DNA from: Clostridium bornimense
GTDB taxonomy: Bacteria > Bacillota > Clostridia > Clostridiales > Clostridiaceae
Assembly (NCBI RefSeq): GCF_000577895.1
Contig: NZ_HG917868.1
Span: forward strand, 496,001 to 560,000
DNA length: 64,000 nucleotides
Direction of reading: 5' to 3'
Both the position numbers and the translations under genes were made by a program. Under the pieces are notes generated by a model. That model was not told the DNA's origin. It did no database searches and worked only from the letters and a program-made list of their open reading frames with translations. Positions 38,455 through 48,402 of the stretch are shown piece by piece. The stretch's first letter is position 1. Each line of letters begins with the position of its first letter.

Positions 38455-40008
38455 ATGACAAAAAATAAAGTTAATTTCGAAACTATAATTTTTTTAATAA
38501 CGACTTCTCTTTTATTAAATTGTTTTTGTGGATATATAGCGTATATTACTAATTTAGAATCTGGAGTATTCTATAGTTATGATGGGTATCAAATAAATAG
38601 CGCATATCAAGATAGCAATGGAATATTAAAAGGTATAGTAATATTGATAGTTTTATCAGTGATTTCATTATTATTTTTTATATTAATGAAAAGAAAAACA
38701 ATTATAAATGATGTTAGTTTTAATATTCCTTTTGATGCGAAAATAGTATTATTTATTGCTGCTTTTGGTATATTTATATCTTATATATACACAAATATTA
38801 GAGGCCATGCTTTAAGTAATTCAATATTGTCTTTTTTAGCGAGGGTAGGAAATGAAAATTTTATAAATAGCTTTTTAATAAGTCTTATGGCTATTATTGC
38901 ATTATATATGTCAATATTTATATTTAAAGATTTAATAAGATCATTTAAAAATAGAAGGTTGATAGTAGAAGAATTTGCTTTATATAAGATTTTTAACTCT
39001 ACTAAAACAATTTTTAAAAGAAATAGATTAATGAATTTTATTATAAAAGGAGCTACATTATACTTAATAGTTCGAGTAACAATATCTTTAATATCATTAA
39101 TATTTTCTGGTAACATATATATGGTTTTTGAATTTGCATTATTTGATATGATAGTATTGTTTATTGTATTAGCCCCTATGGGAATAATAATGCTTAGGAA
39201 CACTTGGTATTTATATAATAAGAGTAAGTCTTTGTTATTAGGTACAAAATATAATAAAAAAATTAAAAGTTTATATGTAGCAGAGACTTTTAATAATTTA
39301 GATGGACTAAAATTATCATTAGATAGGGCTTATAAAGAAAATGCAAAGGAAGAAAATTTTAAGAGCCAGCTTATAACTAATATTTCTCATGATGTAAGAA
39401 CGCCATTAACTTCTATAATAAATTATGTAGATATATTAAGAAATAAGGATGTAACAGAAGAAGAAAAAAAGGATTATGCAGATAGAATTAACAAAAATTC
39501 ATTGAGGCTTAAAGCTTTAATTGACACATTAAATACTGCTGAGTATAAAGTGGAATTAAAAGAAATAGATTTGAATGATTTAATTGTTAGAGAAATTGAT
39601 AATTATAGTGCAAAATTAAAAGAAAATAATTTAACATTAAGAACGAAGCTTATTGAAGGCACTATAATATTAGGTGATGAAAAGGGATGTCATAGAATTA
39701 TACAAAATATCTTTACTAATATAATAAAATATGCAATGGAAGGTACTAGAGTGTATTTGGAAATGATTGAAGACTTTGATAAAATAGTAGTATCAGTAAA
39801 AAATGTTTCTAAATATCCTTTAGATATAACAGGAGAAGAAGCATTACAAAGATTTACTCGTGGAGATAAATCAAGAAATACAGAAGGTGCAGGACTAGGA
39901 CTTTCTATTGTTAAATCTTTAATAGATTCTCAAAATGGTGAAGTAAAGGTAGATATAGACGGTGACTTGTTCAAGATAACCTTAGAATTTGAAAAGGGGA
40001 AAAGATGA
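38455..40008 (+). CDS. Sensor histidine kinase
   Basis: A 517-aa kinase that starts one base after the preceding stop. About six membrane helices occupy residues 10-250 with little extracellular loop. The catalytic region has H-box NISHDVRTPLTS with His312, N-box NIFTNIIKYA and G-box RNTEGAGLGLSIVKSL. A membrane segment with TNIRGHALSNSILSF is echoed in the pseudo-kinase, so the two are paralogues. It should phosphorylate the regulator encoded just downstream, whose start overlaps its stop. Confidence 0.92.
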   Translation: MTKNKVNFETIIFLITTSLLLNCFCGYIAYITNLESGVFYSYDGYQINSAYQDSNGILKGIVILIVLSVISLLFFILMKRKTIINDVSFNIPFDAKIVLFIAAFGIFISYIYTNIRGHALSNSILSFLARVGNENFINSFLISLMAIIALYMSIFIFKDLIRSFKNRRLIVEEFALYKIFNSTKTIFKRNRLMNFIIKGATLYLIVRVTISLISLIFSGNIYMVFEFALFDMIVLFIVLAPMGIIMLRNTWYLYNKSKSLLLGTKYNKKIKSLYVAETFNNLDGLKLSLDRAYKENAKEENFKSQLITNISHDVRTPLTSIINYVDILRNKDVTEEEKKDYADRINKNSLRLKALIDTLNTAEYKVELKEIDLNDLIVREIDNYSAKLKENNLTLRTKLIEGTIILGDEKGCHRIIQNIFTNIIKYAMEGTRVYLEMIEDFDKIVVSVKNVSKYPLDITGEEALQRFTRGDKSRNTEGAGLGLSIVKSLIDSQNGEVKVDIDGDLFKITLEFEKGKR

Positions 40009-40703
40009 GTAAAAATATTTTAGTAGTAGATGATGAAAAAGACATACGAGATTCCATAGGAATATACTTGAAAAGCGAAGGATATAATATTTACTTAGCA
40101 GAAGATGGGATGAAAGCTCTTCAAATTTTAGAGAGTGAAGATATACATTTGATAATAATGGATGTAATGATGCCTAATTTAGATGGTATAAATGCAACTA
40201 TGAAGATAAGAGAAAGTAGAAATATACCAATAATTATGGTTACAGCTAAATCAGAAGATGTGGATATGATATTAGGACTGAATGTTGGAGCCGATGATTA
40301 TATAAGAAAGCCATTTAATCCTTTAGAATTAGTGGCTAGGGTAAAAGCACAAATGAGAAGATATGTTACTCTTGGAACTTATGAAAAAGAAACTAAGAAT
40401 TCTAACGAAATAGAAGTAAGAGGATTAGTTTTAAATAATGAGACTAAAGAAGTACATGTAAATGGGGAAGAAATTAAACTTACACCAATGGAATTTAAAA
40501 TACTTGCACTTTTAATGGAGAATACCGGTCGTGTTTTTCCTATAGAAGAAATCTATGAAAGGGTATGGGATGAACCTTTTTATAATTCAGAAAATACAGT
40601 AGCAGTTCATATCCGTAGAATAAGAGAAAAAATAGAAATAAACCCTAAGGAACCTAGATATTTAAAGGTAGTATGGGGAGTTGGATATAAGATAGATAAG
40701 TAA
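40005..40703 (+). CDS. OmpR/PhoB-family response regulator
   Basis: A 232-aa regulator. The receiver domain (1-120) has VVDDEKDIRDS, the phospho-acceptor Asp53 in IMDVMMP, and the conserved Lys in RKPFNP. The C-terminal winged helix shows LTPMEFKILALLMEN and VWGVGYKI. It overlaps the kinase gene by four bases. A TTAAGA direct repeat ahead of the operon is a candidate target. Confidence 0.95.
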   Translation: MSKNILVVDDEKDIRDSIGIYLKSEGYNIYLAEDGMKALQILESEDIHLIIMDVMMPNLDGINATMKIRESRNIPIIMVTAKSEDVDMILGLNVGADDYIRKPFNPLELVARVKAQMRRYVTLGTYEKETKNSNEIEVRGLVLNNETKEVHVNGEEIKLTPMEFKILALLMENTGRVFPIEEIYERVWDEPFYNSENTVAVHIRRIREKIEINPKEPRYLKVVWGVGYKIDK

Positions 40704-40720
40704 GATAAACTTTATGAATA

Positions 40721-40770
40721 AAGGAGTTGAAGCAAGGAGTTAAATTATTTTGCTACAACTCTTTTATTTT
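40721..40770 (+). terminator. Terminator after the response regulator
   Basis: AAGGAGTTGaAGCAA pairs with TTGCTaCAACTCTTT, followed by a T-rich run. Confidence 0.75.
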
Positions 40771-40855
40771 TATTATTGAAATGAAGAATTAATTTATAGT
40801 TAAAATATATTTTAAAAAAGAATTGTATTTAAAAGATGTACAAAGTAAAATATTC

Positions 40856-40911
40856 CTGTGCCCTGTGCCCTGTGCCCTGTGCCCTGTGCCCTGTGCCCTG
40901 TGCCCTGTGCC
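40856..40911 (+). repeat. Eight perfect tandem copies of the heptamer CTGTGCC
   Basis: The 56-bp block is exactly eight identical 7-bp units, very GC-rich for this genome. It ends at the last base of the stop codon of the minus-strand gene at 40911. The same heptamer forms the ends of the dispersed element (copies A, B, F), so this looks like an expanded element end. Confidence 0.95.
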
Positions 40912-41711
40912 TATACACTAATTACTTTTAAGTCTTTTAGTCGTAAAGCTCCATTTTCATATTTAAAGATTCCTTCAGCTATTGCTATGGTATTATTGTT
41001 AGAAAAACCAATTATTTTTTGATAAGTAACTAATTCAATAATTCTATCGGTATCAACATCTACTAACTCTGTTTTGTAATATCCAGGTATATATGAGCCA
41101 ATCACTGAAGAAGTTAAATTACCTTTAGAATCATATGCATTAGGATATTTATATGGATTGGTTAGTTTAAGACCGAATAGTTTGTTTAATTCTAGATTTT
41201 TAACTTCATAGTAATAATTATCTTTAAGAGTAACTATGTAGTTAAGACCACGGTTGAATTTTTTACTATCTATTATTTCATATGGAATTAAATCTTTAAA
41301 GGATAATATGTTTTGAAAAGAAAAATTACAACTTCCGCCACTATTAATAGAGACTAAAATTTCTTTCACGCCATCGTTATTTATATCTCCAAAGGATATT
41401 TTAGGATCATAGCCACTATCAAAATAGCCAGGACATTTGATTACATATTTTGAAGTGATACCATCTACAACACAAATTTTGATAGAAGATTTTATATTGT
41501 TTGTATTTTCAATATTCATAGCTAGGAGTAAAATTCTATCTTCAATGTTATCACCGGTAACATCTTCACTATATTCTGAAATAATACTATAATTTTTTAG
41601 AGCATCTATATCTATAGAACCTGTATTTTCCGATGCTAGTGAGTGGAAATTTATAAGATTAAAACAAAAAGTAGCATTTAATAAAAATATTAATATAGAT
41701 TTAATTTTCAA
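40911..41711 (-). CDS. Secreted protein with FG-GAP/VCBS-like Asp-rich loops
   Basis: A 266-aa protein. The N-terminal hydrophobic segment (about residues 5-26) is a signal peptide. Two Asp-rich loops, VTGDNIEDRI and GDINNDGVKEI, resemble Ca2+-binding VCBS/FG-GAP blades, and a later VDVDTDRIIEL looks like a third. The set is small for a full propeller. The function is unknown; an extracellular location is likely. Its stop codon abuts the heptamer array, so that array lies in its 3' untranslated region. It ends in RLKDLKVISV. Confidence 0.7.
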   Translation of the reverse strand: MKIKSILIFLLNATFCFNLINFHSLASENTGSIDIDALKNYSIISEYSEDVTGDNIEDRILLLAMNIENTNNIKSSIKICVVDGITSKYVIKCPGYFDSGYDPKISFGDINNDGVKEILVSINSGGSCNFSFQNILSFKDLIPYEIIDSKKFNRGLNYIVTLKDNYYYEVKNLELNKLFGLKLTNPYKYPNAYDSKGNLTSSVIGSYIPGYYKTELVDVDTDRIIELVTYQKIIGFSNNNTIAIAEGIFKYENGALRLKDLKVISV

Positions 41712-41849
41712 AAAAAGCCCTCCTTACTATTACCAGTATCCCCTATATTTATGTTAATTATTTATTATATTATTACTTTTATAATAAAGTAGGAGGATAT
41801 TTATAGTTTTTAGGGTATAATTATATATAGAAATATATTTGGGGGTAAT

Positions 41850-43634
41850 ATGAAATTGAGATTTAAAGAAAAAGCTGATAATTTAGAACTAGAAAGAGAT
41901 AAAGCAAAGAAAAAAAGCAATTCATTATCCAATTTTAGAGGATTAACTATGGTTGCTATAGCTATTATATTATGTACTATATTTTTTGATAGATATACAT
42001 TTTTGAGAGGGATAATATTAATTGTATTAGTATTAACATTTGTATATTTTGTTTATAAACATAGTATAGCTATAAAAGAATTAAAGTGGATAGAGAGATT
42101 AATAGAAGTTAATAAGAAGTATGTAGATAGGATTTCAGGTCAATGGAAATCATTCAGTGATAAAGGTGAAGAATATTGCAATGAAGAACATTTTTATGGT
42201 ATGGATTTAGATATAGTAGGTAGGAATTCACTTTTTCAACTTATAAATACAACAAATACTTTTAAGGGAAGAGAAAAATTAGCTAATGTTTTATTAGGAT
42301 CTCATGATTCTATAGGTGAGATAGTAAAGAGACAACAGGCTGTCAAAGACTTAGGGGAAAAGTTAGATTTTGTTCAACATTTAGAGGCATCTGGAATAAA
42401 GTCATCAGGAATAACAAAAAAGCCAGATGAATTAATAGATTTTTCTTCTAGAAAAAATTTTGCTGAAAAGATTGGATTTATTTCTATAGTAAGATATATA
42501 CCAGTTATTCTTATAGCACTGCTTTTAGTTAACTTATTTATTAGAGTTCAATTAGTGTCTTATATTGCAGTAGGATTATTTGTGGTACAGATAATATTTA
42601 ATATTTATGGTGCTATGAAGTTTTCAAAAGATTTAGATGAAGTGGGCACTTATAGTGACGATCTGACTACATATAAAAATATTATAAAAGTTATAGAAAA
42701 AGAGAATTTTGATGCTCCATATTTAAAGGAGTTATCAAAAAAGATAGCAATAGATGAAAATGGTGGTAAGAAGTCCATCGAAGCTTTAGAGAGGGTATCA
42801 AGAAAGATTGCAATAAGAAATAATTCTTTAATTTATTTTCCTTTAAATTTAATATTACTTTTAGATTATAGATTTATATATAATTTAGAAAAATGGAGAA
42901 AAAATTATGGAGTAGGAATGGACAAAATTCTTGAATATATAGGTGAGATTGAGATGCTTGCTAGTTTAAGTGTATTAATTCATACAGAAGAATGCAGTAA
43001 ATTTCCTATATTTAAAGAAGAAAAGGGCATTGTAGAAGGTAAAAGTTTAGGGCACCCATTGATTAATAAAGAAAAGCGTGTATCTAATGATATAAATATA
43101 AGTAATAAGATTTTCATTATAACAGGTTCAAATATGGCAGGAAAGACAACAATACTTAGAACAATAGGAATAAATATGGTTTTAGCATATGCCGGTGCTC
43201 CAATTTGTGGAGAGTCAATGAATTGTTCAATGATGGATATTTTTACATCAATGAGAATTGGAGATAATTTAGGAGAAGGAATTTCAACATTTTATGCTGA
43301 ACTTTTAAAGATAAAAGAAATTATAGCTTTTAGTAAGAAAGAAAAGCCTATGATATTCCTTATGGATGAAATATTTAGAGGAACAAATTCTTTAGATAGA
43401 ATAGTAGGAGCAGAAACTGTAGTTAAGACTTTAGATAAACCTTGGATTGTTGGTGGGATAGCAACTCATGATTTTGAATTATGTCATTTAGATGAAAATA
43501 GCAGAATTGAAAACTATCATTTTAGTGAAAGTTATGAGAATGATAATATAGTTTTTGATTATAAAATAAAAAAAGGAAAAGCCACTACAACAAATGCACA
43601 GTTCCTTATGAAGATGGTTGGTTTAGAGATATAG
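41850..43634 (+). CDS. MutS-family ATPase with membrane helices
   Basis: A 594-aa protein with the C-terminal MutS ATPase domain: Walker A TGSNMAGKTT, Walker B FLMDEIFRGTNS and the ATHDFEL segment. It lacks the mismatch-recognition domain and the Smr nuclease of MutS2. Two hydrophobic helices near residues 30-68 and two near 205-245 suggest a membrane location, unlike true mismatch-repair MutS. The middle region resembles the MutS core (lever/clamp). Many Firmicutes have such proteins with unknown function. GGGGG precedes the ATG. Confidence 0.87.
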   Translation: MKLRFKEKADNLELERDKAKKKSNSLSNFRGLTMVAIAIILCTIFFDRYTFLRGIILIVLVLTFVYFVYKHSIAIKELKWIERLIEVNKKYVDRISGQWKSFSDKGEEYCNEEHFYGMDLDIVGRNSLFQLINTTNTFKGREKLANVLLGSHDSIGEIVKRQQAVKDLGEKLDFVQHLEASGIKSSGITKKPDELIDFSSRKNFAEKIGFISIVRYIPVILIALLLVNLFIRVQLVSYIAVGLFVVQIIFNIYGAMKFSKDLDEVGTYSDDLTTYKNIIKVIEKENFDAPYLKELSKKIAIDENGGKKSIEALERVSRKIAIRNNSLIYFPLNLILLLDYRFIYNLEKWRKNYGVGMDKILEYIGEIEMLASLSVLIHTEECSKFPIFKEEKGIVEGKSLGHPLINKEKRVSNDINISNKIFIITGSNMAGKTTILRTIGINMVLAYAGAPICGESMNCSMMDIFTSMRIGDNLGEGISTFYAELLKIKEIIAFSKKEKPMIFLMDEIFRGTNSLDRIVGAETVVKTLDKPWIVGGIATHDFELCHLDENSRIENYHFSESYENDNIVFDYKIKKGKATTTNAQFLMKMVGLEI

Positions 43635-43644
43635 AATACAAAAA

Positions 43645-43676
43645 GTGTCGTAATATTATATTACGGCATTTTTTTT
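43645..43676 (+). terminator. Terminator after the MutS-like gene
   Basis: GTGTCGTAAT pairs with ATTACGGCAT, followed by eight T. Confidence 0.85.
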
Positions 43677-43814
43677 CTGTATATTAATAAAAATAATATA
43701 TAGATTTTAATGAATATATTTACAGTAAAATCTAATTAAGGAACGGTTAACGATTACATTTTAACAAAATATAAATAAACGGAAAATAGTATTTTAATTG
43801 GATTACTTTAGTAT

Positions 43815-43853
43815 TATAATATAATAAGTTCTTGTACTAACTGGTCAGTACAA
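43815..43853 (+). promoter_or_regulatory. Promoter -10 with adjacent 22-bp palindrome (TetR-like operator)
   Basis: TATAAT at 43815-43820 is followed by a palindrome at 43832-43853 with arms TTGTACT and AGTACAA around AACTGGTC. The inner part keeps partial symmetry (ACTaAC/GTcAGT). Position and size fit an operator just downstream of the transcription start of the YhgE pair. The cognate regulator is not in view. Confidence 0.6.
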
Positions 43854-43877
43854 TATATAGCAGAGGACAATGGGAGG

Positions 43878-46037
43878 ATGAATATGAAAAATGATTTGAA
43901 AGTATTCAAAAGGGATCTTATTAGTATAGTAAAAAGTCCAGTAGCAATTTTAATAGTGGTGGCAGTGTGTATTATTCCATCTTTATATGCTTGGATAAAT
44001 ATTAAAGCTTGCTGGGATCCTTATGAAAATACTAGTGATATAGCAGTAGCAGTAGTAAATAATGATAAAGGGACTACTTTTAATAATGAAGATTTAAACT
44101 TTGGAGATACAATAATAGAAAGTTTAAAAGAGAATAAGAAGATAGGATGGAAGTTTGTAAATAGTAAAAAAGCAGAAAATGGAGTTTTAGATGGAACTTA
44201 TTATTCATATATTGAAATTCCAGAGGATTTTTCTGAAAGTTTAGCAAGTCTTCTATCGGATAATCCTAAGAAAGCTACTATATTATATAAAGTAGATACG
44301 AAGACTAATGCAGTAGCAGTAAAGATTACTGATACTGCTAAAAAAACATTAGTTGATGAAATAACTACAAATTTTGTAGCTACAGTAAATGAAATATTAT
44401 TTTCATACTTAGAAGAAAATGGACAATCTTTGAAAGAAGATGAAAAGGCCATTATAGATTTAAAAAATAATATTATTAATATAGATAATAATATGAGTTT
44501 AATAACAGAAGTGTTGGATAAAGTATCAAATAGTTCTGGAGATTTAACAACATACTTATCAACGTTGCAAACATCTATACCAAAGTTAGCTAAGAGTATA
44601 GAAAATTTAAAAAACAATACAGCAAATACCGGAGGAACATTACAAACATCTATAGAATCTATAAATACTTCTATAGACAATATACAATTTAGGATTAAGG
44701 CATCACAAGGATCAACAGAGCACGTTATATCATTAATTGGAGACTTAGAAAAACTAGATACTGAGGGTATACGTAATGAAGGATTGGCTATTGCTACATC
44801 AATACAAAGTGATCTTCAATCTATGTCAAATAATATTAAAGATATACAAGATTTTTTAGAAAAAATAAATAGAGATAATAATGAAGTTATAGTTAATATG
44901 ATTTCTACATTAGAAAATACAAATGAGATAATAAAAGGAATACAAACTAATATATCAGCAATTCAAAGTTCTATTAATAATGGAAAACTAGATAGTAATG
45001 CTATAGATAATGCTAAGAAAAACATTAGTAAGATAAAATCAAATTTAGATTCTACTTCCACTCAGTATACTAATATAGTAAAAGGTCAATTAAATAATAT
45101 AGCAAGTAGTTTGAGGAATAGTACAGATGATGCAGTTAAATTAATTTCTAAAACTGAAGGAATAACATCAGAGTTAGAAAATATGCTATCTACAGCAACA
45201 GATGCAACAGATTTGACCTCTGAAATGACAAGTAAATTAAAGAATAAGTTAGAGGAATTTTCAGATGTTATTAAGGAAGTAAGTGATAAATTAAAATCAG
45301 TAAATGATGATGATGTATCTCAAATTATTGCTATTTTACAAAATAGTCCGGAAGTTATGAGTGATTTTATGTCAGATCCATTTAAAATAGAAGAAGAATC
45401 TATATTCTCTATACCTAATTATGGATCAGCTATGGCACCATTATATACAGTATTAGCTTTATGGGTAGGTGGAGTTATAGCATCGGCGATATTTAAGACA
45501 GAGCCACCAGAATTCGAAGGTAGTGAGAGTTTAACCATAAAGGAAAAATATTTTGGAAAAATGATGACATTTTGTTTTATAGGTGTAATGCAAGGGCTGA
45601 TAGCAGTATTAGGAGATTTGTATTTATTAAAAATACATGCTGTAGAGCCATTGCTCTTAGTAGCATTTTCACTTGTGACATCTTTAACTTTTACAATAAT
45701 AATATATACTTTAGTTTCTTTATTTGGTAATTTAGGTAAAGGAATATCTATAGTATTTTTAGTAGTGCAATTGGCAGGGAGCGGGGCATCATATCCTATA
45801 GAGGTTAATCCAGTATTCTTTAGAATAGTTCAACCTTTTTTACCTTTCACATATGCTGTGGGAGGATTTAGAGAAGCTATAGGGGGAGTAGTTACATCAA
45901 ATGTTGTAAAAGATTTTACATTCTTATTTATAGTATCTATAATATTCATTTTATTGGGATATTTCTTAAAATTAAAAACAAATAATACTATGAATAAATT
46001 AAGAGCTAGATTTAAAGAATCAGGACTTGCAGAGTAG
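43878..46037 (+). CDS. YhgE/Pip-family membrane protein (first of two)
   Basis: A 719-aa protein. An N-terminal helix with IPSLYAWINIKACWDPY is typical of the phage-infection-protein (Pip/YhgE) family. A long extracellular region follows (about 50-520), largely Ser/Asn-rich helical heptads, then five or six C-terminal membrane helices of ABC-2 permease type. In Lactococcus, Pip is a phage receptor; related EsaA supports type VII secretion. No type VII genes are nearby here. GGGAGG precedes the ATG; the second paralogue follows within 15 nt. Confidence 0.88.
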   Translation: MNMKNDLKVFKRDLISIVKSPVAILIVVAVCIIPSLYAWINIKACWDPYENTSDIAVAVVNNDKGTTFNNEDLNFGDTIIESLKENKKIGWKFVNSKKAENGVLDGTYYSYIEIPEDFSESLASLLSDNPKKATILYKVDTKTNAVAVKITDTAKKTLVDEITTNFVATVNEILFSYLEENGQSLKEDEKAIIDLKNNIINIDNNMSLITEVLDKVSNSSGDLTTYLSTLQTSIPKLAKSIENLKNNTANTGGTLQTSIESINTSIDNIQFRIKASQGSTEHVISLIGDLEKLDTEGIRNEGLAIATSIQSDLQSMSNNIKDIQDFLEKINRDNNEVIVNMISTLENTNEIIKGIQTNISAIQSSINNGKLDSNAIDNAKKNISKIKSNLDSTSTQYTNIVKGQLNNIASSLRNSTDDAVKLISKTEGITSELENMLSTATDATDLTSEMTSKLKNKLEEFSDVIKEVSDKLKSVNDDDVSQIIAILQNSPEVMSDFMSDPFKIEEESIFSIPNYGSAMAPLYTVLALWVGGVIASAIFKTEPPEFEGSESLTIKEKYFGKMMTFCFIGVMQGLIAVLGDLYLLKIHAVEPLLLVAFSLVTSLTFTIIIYTLVSLFGNLGKGISIVFLVVQLAGSGASYPIEVNPVFFRIVQPFLPFTYAVGGFREAIGGVVTSNVVKDFTFLFIVSIIFILLGYFLKLKTNNTMNKLRARFKESGLAE

Positions 46038-46052
46038 GGAGGTGACTTTTTG

Positions 46053-48263
46053 ATGAAGAAGAATAGTAAAAGTAAGAAAAAGCATAATAAGAAGAATACA
46101 ATTAGAAATATATTAGGAATATATAAAAGAGATATAAATAGTATTATAAAAAATAAAGTAGCTTTAGCTGTAATTATTGGGTTATGTATAGTACCATCAT
46201 TATATGCGTGGGTTAATATCTATGCAGCTTGGGATCCATATTCTAATACTGGAAATATTCCTGTAGCTGTAGTAAATGATGATGATGGAACAGTACTAAA
46301 TGGAGAGCAAATTAATGCTGGTAAAAATATAGTAAAGGAACTAAAAAATAATGACAATATAGACTGGAGATTTTTAGAAAAGGAAGATGCAGAAGAAGGA
46401 TTAGAGTCTGGTGAGTACTATGCAATTATAGAAATACCAGAAAATTTTACGGAAGGTTTAGTTACCTTACTTAGTATGGATCCTGAAAAGCCATCAATAG
46501 TATATAAATCTAATGAAAAGTTAAATGCGATAGCAAATAAAATTACTAGTGCAGCAGAAAGTACATTAACAACACAAATAAAAGAAACATTTGTTGGTAC
46601 AGTCAATAAAACGAGCATCGAAATATTAAATGATTTAGGATATAACATAGAGAAAAATAAATCTGAAATTTTACAAATTAAAACTACTTTAGATGAAGCT
46701 AAAGGTGATATAGAGAGAATAAAAGGTAATATAGATGAAGCTAATGTAAATTCAAGTAGTTTTGAAGAATACTTGAAGGATTTGCAAAATAACTTACCTT
46801 TAATAAGTAGTAGCGTTTCTAGTTTGAAAGAAGTGGCTGAAAGTAGTAGGATTATAACATTTTCTACTCAAAATACGTTGAATTCAATAGTGACAACTTT
46901 AAACAATGATATGAGTAATATTAAGACTCTTGATAGTAATGTTTCAGATAAATTAACTAATATTAAGACTTTAGTTAATAGCACTAATATAGACAAAGAT
47001 GCTATAGTAGCTACTATTGATGAAATAGAAAAAACCAATGAATCTATAAGTGCTAAAATAGATGCAAATATAAAATTTTTAGAAGCTATTAATAATATTA
47101 AGCCTGGAAGTACTACTACTCTTATAAATAAACTTAATAATATAAAAAATAGTTTAATTCCATCTAGTGAACTTGAAAATTTAAAAAATATCATTAATTC
47201 AGATAGTAGCAATAAAGAAGTAATAAACAATAATATAGAAAAGTTAATACAGATAAGCAATACAGTTAGTAATAATATCCTAGATAGTTCAAATAATTTA
47301 TATAACACAGTAATACCTGTTATTAATTCTACATCAAATAATTTATCAGGTACTTTAGATAAGGTTGAGTCTCTTTTATCAAATATAGAAGGAATAGTAC
47401 CTAAGCTAGATGCATTGTCAACATTTGCTATAGATACATCTTCTGCAACTAAGTCAAAAACAAGTGAATTAAGTAGTAAAATAGGTAGTTTTCAAGTAGA
47501 ATTAGATAAACTTGTAGATAAGGCTTCAGTTCTTACTGAAGATAATATAAATAGTTTATTAGATTTAATGAACAAAAATCCTGATGTGATATCAAGTATA
47601 TTATCGTCACCTATAGAAGTACAGGAAGAAGAAATATATAACTCAACAATATTTGGCGTTGGTTTAACACCATTTTATACTTCTATAGCAATTTGGGTAG
47701 GAATATTACTTGCTTGTGCAATTTTAAATTTAAAGAGTGAAAAAACTTTTGCAGAAGAACATAATGTTACTCCAATTCAAGAACATTTTGGTAAGATGCT
47801 ATTAATATTAACAATAGGAGTGATCCAAGCACTTATAGTTTCTTTAGGTGACATAATAATTCTAGGTATAAAACCTGAAAACTTTATGTTATTTATAGGT
47901 ACTGCTTTATTGGTAGCTGTTACTTTTACTATGGTTATATATGGTCTTGTATCTGTTTTTGGAAACATAGGAAAAGCTATAGCTGTAATAATGATGGTAT
48001 TTGCAATTGCCGGAACTGGAGGACTATATCCTGTAGAAACAAATCCTCATATTTTTGCAGTGTTAAAACCTTTATGGCCATTCACCTATGCAATAAATAT
48101 GTATAGAGAAGCCATAGCTGGACCATATTGGGATAGTGTAATATATAATTTTAAATTAATGTCTATATTTATCATAGTATTTTTATGCCTATCAATATTT
48201 AAGAAACCAATGAGAGTAGTTAGTGAGGGAATGAGCGAAAAATTTGAAGAAACAGGATTATAA
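46053..48263 (+). CDS. YhgE/Pip-family membrane protein (second of two)
   Basis: A 736-aa paralogue of the preceding gene with the same layout: basic start, helix with VPSLYAWVNIYAAWDPY, long helical extracellular part and C-terminal permease-like helices ending near FKKPMRVVSEG. The start is ATG 46053 with GGGAGGTGA just upstream. The two may form a heteromeric membrane complex under the palindromic operator ahead of the first gene. The partner substrate is unknown. Confidence 0.88.
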   Translation: MKKNSKSKKKHNKKNTIRNILGIYKRDINSIIKNKVALAVIIGLCIVPSLYAWVNIYAAWDPYSNTGNIPVAVVNDDDGTVLNGEQINAGKNIVKELKNNDNIDWRFLEKEDAEEGLESGEYYAIIEIPENFTEGLVTLLSMDPEKPSIVYKSNEKLNAIANKITSAAESTLTTQIKETFVGTVNKTSIEILNDLGYNIEKNKSEILQIKTTLDEAKGDIERIKGNIDEANVNSSSFEEYLKDLQNNLPLISSSVSSLKEVAESSRIITFSTQNTLNSIVTTLNNDMSNIKTLDSNVSDKLTNIKTLVNSTNIDKDAIVATIDEIEKTNESISAKIDANIKFLEAINNIKPGSTTTLINKLNNIKNSLIPSSELENLKNIINSDSSNKEVINNNIEKLIQISNTVSNNILDSSNNLYNTVIPVINSTSNNLSGTLDKVESLLSNIEGIVPKLDALSTFAIDTSSATKSKTSELSSKIGSFQVELDKLVDKASVLTEDNINSLLDLMNKNPDVISSILSSPIEVQEEEIYNSTIFGVGLTPFYTSIAIWVGILLACAILNLKSEKTFAEEHNVTPIQEHFGKMLLILTIGVIQALIVSLGDIIILGIKPENFMLFIGTALLVAVTFTMVIYGLVSVFGNIGKAIAVIMMVFAIAGTGGLYPVETNPHIFAVLKPLWPFTYAINMYREAIAGPYWDSVIYNFKLMSIFIIVFLCLSIFKKPMRVVSEGMSEKFEETGL

Positions 48264-48293
48264 GATTAAAATGAATATCTAAATGAAATTTCT

Positions 48294-48338
48294 ACCTCAG
48301 TAAATAAGTATTTTGACTATTTACTGAGGTATTTTTGT
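48294..48338 (+). terminator. Terminator after the YhgE pair
   Basis: The 13-bp perfect stem ACCTCAGTAAATA with TATTTACTGAGGT is followed by a T run. Confidence 0.9.
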
Positions 48339-48402
48339 TTATAAAGAAAAATGAATTTTCGTAATAATGGATGAAATTTCGTGAGCAATAGCTCCTTTTA
48401 TC

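Noticed and set aside
40856-40911. CRISPR array or origin iterons as explanation for the heptamer block
   Set aside because: Units are 7 bp with no spacers, no cas or replication gene is nearby, and the same unit occurs in the dispersed element.
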